This document shows positions 30,821-37,682 of a DNA stretch of 37,682 bases, piece by piece; position 1 is the stretch's first letter, and every line of letters starts with the position of its first letter. A program made the position numbers and the translations under genes. Origin of the DNA: Burkholderiaceae bacterium (GTDB lineage: Bacteria; Pseudomonadota; Gammaproteobacteria; Burkholderiales; Burkholderiaceae_C); the NCBI GenBank assembly GCA_024709845.1, contig JANJVX010000108.1, positions 1-37,682 of the forward strand, in the 5' to 3' direction. The notes under the pieces were generated by a model. It searched no databases, was not told the origin of the DNA, and was given only the letters and a program-made list of their open reading frames with translations.

Positions 30821-33094
30821 TCAGGCGATCTTGAACCGCGCCACGGACTGGCGCAGTTCCTCGGCCATGGTCGAGAGTTCGCGGACCTGTTGTGCCGTGG
30901 TACGCGTACCCTCACCGGTCTGCTCCGTCACCGCGAAAATATGCTGGATGTTGTCGGCCACCTCGTTGGCGAGCGTGGCTTCACGCGAGGTGGACGAAGA
31001 AATCTGCTCGATCAGTTCAGCAAGGCGGCGGGACACATGGTCAATCTCGGTCAGTGCGGTACCTGCACTGTCGGACAGCCGAGCTCCTTCCACCACACCC
31101 TGCGTCGAACGCTCCATGGCGGCAACCGCATCCTGGGTGTCCGTCTGAATGGCTTTCACAAGCGCCGAGATCTGACGCGTTGCATCTGCAGAGCGCTCAG
31201 CAAGGCGCTGCACTTCTTCCGCCACCACCGAGAAGCCGCGGCCAGCTTCACCGGCAGACGCCGCCTGAATGGCTGCATTCAGAGCCAGCACGTTCGTCTG
31301 CTCGGTAATGTCGGAAATCAGCTCGGTGATTTCACCAATCTCCTGGGACGACTCACCCAGCCGCTTGATCCGCTTGGAGGTGTCCTGGATCTGGTCGCGG
31401 ATGGAATTCATACCGCCGATGGCGTTCTGCACGGCCTGCAGGCCCGAATCGGCGGCTTGCAGCGACTGGCGAGCCACAGTGGCAGACTCTTGGGCTTGTG
31501 TGGAAACCTCATTGATTCGGGTGGCCATTTCCAGCACCGACTGACCGGTTTCACGAATTTCTCGCAGCTGTTCGGTCGATGCCGCCAGCAGCTCGGTAGA
31601 CGTGTTGTCCACCATGGCCGTCGTCTGCGCCACCCGGGTCGCTGTGTTCTGCACACTCCCCACCAGCTGGCGCAACTCTTCCACCGTGTAGTTCACCGAG
31701 TCCGCAATGGCACCCGTGATGTCTTCCGTCACAGTGGCTTCCTGTGTCAAGTCACCTTCAGCGACCGATTGAAGTTCGTTCATCAACCGTAAAATGGCGG
31801 CCTGGTTGGCGTCATTGACACGCTTGGCCTCCTGTTCCTGGCGCTGGGCATCCTTCTGCTGAACTTCAGCCATTTGCTGGCGATTCCGGCTGTCGAGCAG
31901 CTGCACACGCGAAATTCCCACACCGCACAACAACACGAAGACCGCTGCAAGAGCCAACGCTGCCAATTGTCCACCGCCGACGCCCGTCTGCGCAGACAAC
32001 TTGGTCTGCAGGCCTTCGAGCTGACGGCGCAATGGCTCGCTGTCACCCAGAATCGCCGTCTGTGCTTCACGGGCCGAAACCAGCCCCTGCAGATTGCCCA
32101 GAATAGCGCTGGCCTGGTTCCGGGTGTCTTCGTAAAGCTTGATCAGGGCATCGAGCTGTTCACGTGTCTGCGCATCCTTGGTTGCGGACAGACGCAGTTC
32201 TGGACTTCCATCGAGCAGGCCCTGCGCAATTTCCTTGAACGAATTCAAGTCCTTGCCGAGCAGAAACACGGCCTCGGGGCTCACACCCTCAGCGGTCTGG
32301 AATTCGTTGGCGGATTTGCCGATCCGCTGCGTCAACATCACCAGCTGGCCTGCCGCAGAAATCTCTGCGGCCTGCGCGTTCTGCTGCAGCTTGAGCGACG
32401 AAACGGTCTCCGCAATTTCCAGCAGATCGGACGACTGCCGGTTGATGGTGCGCAGAGCGTCACCCACCTGTGTCAGGATCTTTTGCTGACCCATCACAAC
32501 GGCCGCGTTGCGTTCTGCACGCTCCATCAGAGGGGTGATGGCATCCAGATCGGGACGGAAAGGCTCACCCAGCGACTCCACACCGAGCTCGGCGTCACCG
32601 GCATTGAGCGCCCGCACGTTGCGAGCCAGAACCCCGGAGCTCTCGACCACGTCAGGGAACGCCTGAGGGCTGCCGACCAACGCCTGCGACACCGATTTGG
32701 CAAGCCGCTGCGACTGCATCAGCGACTGCCCGGTGGCCGCCAGCTGCTGGGCCGAACGGTCTGCCTGCTGCAGCACCCAGAAGGCGATGACCGCCAGAAC
32801 GGCCACACCCAGACCAAGCAAAATCAACAGCCGCCGCTGGTGCGTGGCGGCTGAGGCCTCCCCCAGCAGAGGCAGGGCGATAAGGTCTTCTGATTCCGTT
32901 TCGGAACTATCCAATACCGCCGAACTGGCAACCGCACCCTGAGGATCGCCCTGAACGCTGTTCAGGGCCTCGGCGGGATATTGCGGCATATCGTCAATGG
33001 ACAGATTATTCTGATCCATGGAGGGCCCGGCATCTGCCTGCTGGCTTTCGGGCTTGCGGTTGAACAGATTTCCAATTTGTTTGACGACAGACAT
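30821..33094 (-). CDS. pilJ: Methyl-accepting chemotaxis protein PilJ
   Basis: Two TM, GEAGRGFSVVAEEVQRLAERSADATRQI signature, position in the pil-chp cluster. Confidence 0.93.
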   Translation of the reverse strand: MSVVKQIGNLFNRKPESQQADAGPSMDQNNLSIDDMPQYPAEALNSVQGDPQGAVASSAVLDSSETESEDLIALPLLGEASAATHQRRLLILLGLGVAVLAVIAFWVLQQADRSAQQLAATGQSLMQSQRLAKSVSQALVGSPQAFPDVVESSGVLARNVRALNAGDAELGVESLGEPFRPDLDAITPLMERAERNAAVVMGQQKILTQVGDALRTINRQSSDLLEIAETVSSLKLQQNAQAAEISAAGQLVMLTQRIGKSANEFQTAEGVSPEAVFLLGKDLNSFKEIAQGLLDGSPELRLSATKDAQTREQLDALIKLYEDTRNQASAILGNLQGLVSAREAQTAILGDSEPLRRQLEGLQTKLSAQTGVGGGQLAALALAAVFVLLCGVGISRVQLLDSRNRQQMAEVQQKDAQRQEQEAKRVNDANQAAILRLMNELQSVAEGDLTQEATVTEDITGAIADSVNYTVEELRQLVGSVQNTATRVAQTTAMVDNTSTELLAASTEQLREIRETGQSVLEMATRINEVSTQAQESATVARQSLQAADSGLQAVQNAIGGMNSIRDQIQDTSKRIKRLGESSQEIGEITELISDITEQTNVLALNAAIQAASAGEAGRGFSVVAEEVQRLAERSADATRQISALVKAIQTDTQDAVAAMERSTQGVVEGARLSDSAGTALTEIDHVSRRLAELIEQISSSTSREATLANEVADNIQHIFAVTEQTGEGTRTTAQQVRELSTMAEELRQSVARFKIA

Positions 33095-33115
33095 GGGACA
33101 GCCTTACAGAAGAAC

Positions 33116-33643
33116 TCAAGCACTGATGCTCAGAAATGCGGTGTGTTGAGACAGGGCCTGCAAATTCAGCTCCTGCCAGCGTGTACCGTCGGAATCGATA
33201 TAGGTCGTACCAAAAAACGCCGGAGCGTCTTCCGCCGGGGGCTCGGACGAAACAAATGCATCCGTGCTGCGCAGCCCCGCCAGCCGGTCCACCAGCAAAG
33301 CGGCATTGACTTCCAGCGCGGCATTGAAGGCCAGCAAGCTGGACTCCGAGAGCGCCTGCTCGGTACGCACAGGAGCGTCACCGAGCAAACCCGCCAGATC
33401 GACCACCCCGGTCAGCCCGCCACGCAGATTGGCAACGCCCATGAACCATTTCTGGGTATAGGGCACATGCTGCACGACGGTCCACGGGAAAATTTCGCCT
33501 GCATGCCCGAGGGGCAAAAGGTAGTGCTTCCCGGCAGACTCCACGGCCAGCCAGGAAGAAACGGACAAACCCTCGGTCCTTGCCGCCTGGAGGCGGCTGG
33601 CGAGTCGTATCTGGAGCTCTCTGAGCGCTTCGCGATTGGCCAT
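33116..33643 (-). CDS. pilI: CheW-like adaptor PilI
   Basis: 175 aa; YLLPLGHAGEIFPWTVVQHVPYTQKWFMGVANLRGGLTGVVDLAGLLG. Confidence 0.9.
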   Translation of the reverse strand: MANREALRELQIRLASRLQAARTEGLSVSSWLAVESAGKHYLLPLGHAGEIFPWTVVQHVPYTQKWFMGVANLRGGLTGVVDLAGLLGDAPVRTEQALSESSLLAFNAALEVNAALLVDRLAGLRSTDAFVSSEPPAEDAPAFFGTTYIDSDGTRWQELNLQALSQHTAFLSISA

Positions 33644-33659
33644 AGAAGATGCCGGACTC

Positions 33660-34025
33660 TCAGTTCAGCGCATCAATCTTGGCTTGCAACTCGGCTGCAT
33701 CCACCGGCTTGGTGATATAGCCGCGGGCACCCTGGCGCATGCCCCAGACGCGGTCGGTTTCCTGATTCTTGCTGGTGCACATGATGATCGGGACATCGGC
33801 ATAGAGCGGATCACGCGAAATGGCGCGCGTGAGCTGGAAACCGTTCTGGCCGGGCATGACCACATCCATGAGAATCAGGTCCGGTTTTTCTTCTGCCAGA
33901 CGGCGGAACGCCTCATCTGCGTTTTCCGCCGTGCGCACCTGCATGCCTTTTTTTTGCAGCAGATCGGTCAGGAACATCAATTCGGTCTTGGAATCATCCA
34001 CGACCAGCACTTTCTGAATCGGCAT
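33660..34025 (-). CDS. pilH: Response regulator PilH
   Basis: MPIQKVLVVDDSKTELMFLTDLL...DLILMDVVMPGQNGFQ...CTSKNQETDRVWGMRQGARGYITKP. Confidence 0.92.
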   Translation of the reverse strand: MPIQKVLVVDDSKTELMFLTDLLQKKGMQVRTAENADEAFRRLAEEKPDLILMDVVMPGQNGFQLTRAISRDPLYADVPIIMCTSKNQETDRVWGMRQGARGYITKPVDAAELQAKIDALN

Positions 34026-34423
34026 TACATCGCTCCTTGATCGGGATTGCCAAACTGCTGCACCGCTTGCAACAGCTGGTCTTTGGTAAAGGGTTTGGTG
34101 AGATATTCCTGGCACCCCACCATACGCCCGCGCGCCTTGTCGAAAACACCATCCTTGGATGAAAGCATCACCACGGGAGTGTCTGCGAAACGCGCATTGC
34201 GTTTAATGATGGCCACCGTCTGGTAACCATCAAGTTTGGGCATGAGAATGTCGCAAAAAATCAGCTGCGGATGGTAATCGTTGACCTTGGCCAGTGCGTC
34301 AAAACCATCGTCAGCCAATAAAACTTCGTGCCCGCCCTGTTTGAGAAATATCTCAGCGCTGCGTCGAATGGTATTGCTGTCATCCACCACGAGCACTTTG
34401 AAAGATGCGCCGGTTGTAGTCAA
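34025..34423 (-). CDS. pilG: Response regulator PilG (TTG start)
   Basis: FKVLVVDDSNTIRRSAEIFLKQGG...LIFCDILMPKLDGYQTVAIIKRN...LSSKDGVFDKARGRMVGCQEYLTKPF; in-frame TGA two codons before the TTG. Confidence 0.92.
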   Translation of the reverse strand: MTTTGASFKVLVVDDSNTIRRSAEIFLKQGGHEVLLADDGFDALAKVNDYHPQLIFCDILMPKLDGYQTVAIIKRNARFADTPVVMLSSKDGVFDKARGRMVGCQEYLTKPFTKDQLLQAVQQFGNPDQGAM

Positions 34424-34474
34424 TTGTCACTGCTCCCGATGGGAAAAATAAACAACGCAGGCCATTGCCGCGCT

Positions 34475-34634
34475 TCAGGTCCGAACCATCTCAAAATCAT
34501 CCTTGCCTGCACCGCATTCCGGGCTGGGCCAACGGGTAAGCGCCAGATCCCAGGATGTAATGGCAGTGATGCAGTTTTCGGGGAAAACCCTCGGATTCAT
34601 CCTAAATCCAGCCGCGCCACCCGTACATCCAAGT
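34475..34634 (-). pseudogene. Decayed rubredoxin gene (un-annotated)
   Basis: Minus-strand translation: TWMYGWRGWI*DESEGFP in one frame, then (+1 frame) ITAITSWDLALTRWPSPECGAGKDDFEMVRT* ; aligns with rubredoxin pattern TWMCxxCGWIYDExEGxP..GI.xGTxWxxxPxxWxCPxCGAxKxDFEMV. Confidence 0.85.
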
Positions 34635-34743
34635 TAATGAGCCGGTCACAGCTTAAGGGGCCTTCACTTAGAATGCAATGATTGTATCTAGACACCATCG
34701 CTGGTTGCCGTTTTCGCGCCACCACCCGCAACGCAACGGGCCC

Positions 34744-35691
34744 ATGTCACACCAGTCGTCTCCTCCTCCTTCCGACGAAGCCAGTTCCCTGGTCAGCCAG
34801 ACACAGTCCAACCCCGCCTGCGTCATGGTGTTCAACGCCAGCGACCCCAGTGGAGCGGGCGGACTGACCGCCGATATCGCCACCGTGGCCTCCGTGGGCG
34901 GCCATCCGATGGCCGTGGTCACCGGGGCCTACATCCGTGATACCGCTGAGATTTTCGACCACTTCTGCATGGACGACGAGGCCGTGACCGACCAGGCACG
35001 CGCCGCACTGGAAGACCTGCCCGTGCAGGTCATCAAGATCGGTTTTGTGGGCAGCCCCGAGAACATCAGCGCCATTGCCGAACTGGCCGCGGACTACGAC
35101 GAACTTCCGGTGGTCAGCTATATGCCCAATCTCTCCTGGTGGCAGGACGGCCTGATTGACCAGTATCTGGACGCCTTCCGCGAACTCATGCTGCCGCAGA
35201 CCACGGTGTTGGTTGGAAACCACAGCACCCTGTGGCGCTGGCTGCTGCCGGACTGGAGCGGCGACCGCAGCCCCACCGCACGCGACATCGCAGCGGCCGC
35301 TGCCGAAGTGGGCGTGCCCTACACCCTGGTGACCGGCATCCCTTTGCCCGAACAGTTCATCGAGAACACCCTCGCGTCTCCAGAGTCCGTGCTGTGCAGC
35401 GGCCGGTTCGAACTGTTCGATGCCACCTTCACAGGGGCCGGAGACACCCTCTCCGCCGCCCTGGCCTCCCTGCTGGCCTGCGGCAGCGACCTGGCCGAAG
35501 CGTGCAACGAGGCCCTGGGCTACCTGGACCACTGCCTGGACGCCGGCTTCCGTCCCGGCATGGGCCATGTGGTGCCCGACCGCATGTTCTGGGCCGAGCC
35601 CGAAGACGCCGACGATTCCACCCCCGACGACAAAGACGACCAACCCAGCCTCGAAGGCTTTGGCTTCCCCTCCCATGACACCAAACACTGA
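34744..35691 (+). CDS. ThiD-like phosphomethylpyrimidine/pyridoxal kinase family (ribokinase-like fold)
   Basis: [32 protein letters not shown] ... [11 protein letters not shown] ... [17 protein letters not shown]. Confidence 0.85.
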   Translation: MSHQSSPPPSDEASSLVSQTQSNPACVMVFNASDPSGAGGLTADIATVASVGGHPMAVVTGAYIRDTAEIFDHFCMDDEAVTDQARAALEDLPVQVIKIGFVGSPENISAIAELAADYDELPVVSYMPNLSWWQDGLIDQYLDAFRELMLPQTTVLVGNHSTLWRWLLPDWSGDRSPTARDIAAAAAEVGVPYTLVTGIPLPEQFIENTLASPESVLCSGRFELFDATFTGAGDTLSAALASLLACGSDLAEACNEALGYLDHCLDAGFRPGMGHVVPDRMFWAEPEDADDSTPDDKDDQPSLEGFGFPSHDTKH

Positions 35692-36985
35692 CCTCAACAT
35701 TCCCCTGTTCGAACGCGCCAAGGCCGTGATCCCCGGCGGCGTCAACTCTCCCGTGCGCGCCTTCCGTGCCGTCGGCGGCACGCCCCGTTTCGTCAAGCGC
35801 GCCCAGGGTGCCTATTTCTGGGACGCGAACGGCAAGCAGCACATCGACTACATCGGCTCCTGGGGACCGATGATCCTGGGCCACGGCCACCCGGCCGTGC
35901 TCGAAGCCGTGCAAAAAGCCGTGCTCGAAGGCTTCTCGTTCGGAGCTCCCACCGAGCGCGAGGTCGAACTGGCCGAGGAAATCCTCTCGATCATGCCGTC
36001 CATGGACATGGTGCGCCTGGTCAGCTCGGGCACCGAAGCCGGCATGAGCGCCATCCGCCTGGCGCGCGGCGCCACGGGCCGCAGCAAGATCATCAAGTTC
36101 GAGGGCTGCTACCACGGCCACGCCGACGCGCTGCTGGTCAAGGCCGGCTCGGGCCTCGCCACCTTCGGCAACGCCACCAGCGCCGGCGTGCCGCCCGAGG
36201 TGGTGCAGCACACCCTGGTGCTCGAATACAACAACGTGCAGCAGCTCGAAGAGGCCTTCGCCCTGCATGGCAAGGACGTGGCCTGCCTGATGATCGAGCC
36301 CATCGCCGGCAACATGAACTTCGTGCGCGCCAGCGTCGAATTCACCCGCCGCTGCCGCGAGCTGTGCACGCAGCACGGCGCCCTGCTGGTGTACGACGAA
36401 GTCATGACGGGCTTCCGCGTGGCGCTGGGCGGCGCGCAGAGCGTCTATGCCCAGGCCATTCCCGGCTTCGAGCCCGACCTCACCGTGATGGGCAAGGTCA
36501 TCGGCGGCGGCATGCCGCTGGCGGCCTTCGGCGGCAAGCGCGCGATTATGGAACACTTGGCGCCGCTGGGCGGCGTCTACCAGGCGGGCACGCTGTCGGG
36601 CAACCCCGTGGCCACGGCCTGCGGCCTGGCCACGCTGCGCGAGATCCGCAAGCCCGGCTTCTACGAGGCCCTCTCGGCCTCCACGCGCTCGCTGGTGGAT
36701 GGCCTCAAGGCCGCCGCCGACGCCGAGGGCGTGCCCTTCAGCGTGGACTGCCAGGGCGGCATGTTCGGCTTCTTCCTGATGCCCGAGCTGCCGCAGAACT
36801 ACCCGCAGGTCATGCGCACCGACAACGCGCGCTTCAACCAGCTGTTCCACGGCCTGCTCGACCGCGGCGTATACATCGCGCCCGCGCTCTATGAAGCCGG
36901 TTTCGTCAGTGCGGCGCACACCGCCGACGACATCGCGGCCACGGTGGCCGCCGCGCGCGAAGTGTTCAAGACGCTCTCAAAATAA
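35675..36985 (+). CDS. hemL: Glutamate-1-semialdehyde 2,1-aminomutase
   Basis: [57 protein letters not shown] (PLP Lys); ATG at 35675 overlaps the upstream gene end by 17 nt. Confidence 0.97.
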   Translation: MTPNTDLNIPLFERAKAVIPGGVNSPVRAFRAVGGTPRFVKRAQGAYFWDANGKQHIDYIGSWGPMILGHGHPAVLEAVQKAVLEGFSFGAPTEREVELAEEILSIMPSMDMVRLVSSGTEAGMSAIRLARGATGRSKIIKFEGCYHGHADALLVKAGSGLATFGNATSAGVPPEVVQHTLVLEYNNVQQLEEAFALHGKDVACLMIEPIAGNMNFVRASVEFTRRCRELCTQHGALLVYDEVMTGFRVALGGAQSVYAQAIPGFEPDLTVMGKVIGGGMPLAAFGGKRAIMEHLAPLGGVYQAGTLSGNPVATACGLATLREIRKPGFYEALSASTRSLVDGLKAAADAEGVPFSVDCQGGMFGFFLMPELPQNYPQVMRTDNARFNQLFHGLLDRGVYIAPALYEAGFVSAAHTADDIAATVAAAREVFKTLSK

Positions 36986-37025
36986 GAGCTGGCAGCGCTT
37001 GCCCTGCAAGCGCTGCACCCCGAAA
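36980..37025 (+). repeat. Copy D (divergent) of the GCGCTT-N-AAGCGC repeat; strong hairpin and likely hemL terminator
   Basis: CAGCGCTTGC-CCT-GCAAGCGCTG perfect 10-bp stem (36993-37015) immediately after the hemL stop; same core and orientation relative to the upstream gene as copies A-C. Confidence 0.6.
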
Positions 37026-37063
37026 ACACCCTTATTTCTACCGCACCCGCCTCCCTTCCTCCC

Positions 37064-37682
37064 ATGCTTGCTGCACCCAAGTTCCTGTTTGCCGCGCTGA
37101 TCCTGGCGATCAACACCCTCGTGCTGTGCAGCTCGATGATCCCGTTCGCCCTGGCCAAGCTCATCCTGCCCATCACCCCAGTGCGCCATATCTGCGACCG
37201 CGCCCTCATGGGCATCGCCGCGCTGTGGATGGACATCAACGCCTTCTGGCTTGGCGCCGTCAACCCGGTACGCTGGCAGGTCAGCGGCGTGGACGGGCTC
37301 GACCCGCGCGGCTGGTACCTCGTGGCCAGCAACCACCAGACCTGGGTGGACATCCTGGTGCTGCAGCGCGTGTTCAACCGCCGCATCCCCATGCTCAAGT
37401 TCTTCACCAAGAAAGAGCTGATCTACGTGCCCGTGATCGGCCTGGCCTGGTGGGCGCTCGACTTTCCGTTCATGCAGCGCAAGGGCGGCGCCAGCGCGCG
37501 CGCCGACCTTGAAGCCGGACGCAAGGCCTGCGAGAAATTCCGCCTCGTGCCCACCTCGGTGATGAGCTTCGTCGAGGGCACACGCTTCACGCCCGCAAAG
37601 CACGCGCAGCAGAAATCGCCCTACAGCCACCTGCTCAAGCCCAAGGTGGGCAGAATCGGCATGGCGCTGGAGTCCCTGGGCG
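37064..37682 (+). CDS. PlsC/YihG-type acyltransferase, truncated by window end
   Basis: MLAAPKFLFAALILAINTLV...VASNHQTWVDILVLQRVF...PTSVMSFVEGTRFTPAKH. Confidence 0.88.
   Translation, partial: MLAAPKFLFAALILAINTLVLCSSMIPFALAKLILPITPVRHICDRALMGIAALWMDINAFWLGAVNPVRWQVSGVDGLDPRGWYLVASNHQTWVDILVLQRVFNRRIPMLKFFTKKELIYVPVIGLAWWALDFPFMQRKGGASARADLEAGRKACEKFRLVPTSVMSFVEGTRFTPAKHAQQKSPYSHLLKPKVGRIGMALESLG

Overview
The window is ordinary, gene-dense, high-GC chromosome from a Burkholderiales/Comamonadaceae-like (Acidovorax-type) bacterium. The taxon is inferred from protein style and gene order, not from a search. Order of content: 3' end of tRNA-Pro; pilB-pilC-pilD with coaE, zapD and yacG; minus-strand NUDIX, DUF815 ATPase, argJ, secA and an M23 peptidase; a DciA-like gene; a divergent Fe(III)-type ABC permease/ATPase pair with a candidate Fur box; a Yip1-domain protein; a minus-strand yqgE-ruvX-pyrR-pyrB-pyrC'-plsC operon; a photolyase; pilU; the Pil-Chp chemosensory cluster (chpA/pilL-pilJ-pilI-pilH-pilG); a ThiD-like kinase overlapping hemL; and a truncated acyltransferase. 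I found no mobile-element ORF, CRISPR array, phage or defence system. The main points hidden between annotated genes are: (i) an un-annotated, decayed rubredoxin gene between pilG and thiD, with a nonsense codon, a +1 frameshift and 3 of 4 metal Cys lost; (ii) a ~165-bp imperfect palindrome centred exactly between convergent phrB and pilU; (iii) four copies of a GCGCTT-N-AAGCGC repeat, each placed just 3' of a gene in that gene's sense orientation and in three cases overlapping its stop codon; (iv) a dihydroorotase homologue lacking the HxH metal motif next to pyrB; (v) a ThiD-like kinase with a GAGD rather than GTGC active-site motif, coupled to hemL.
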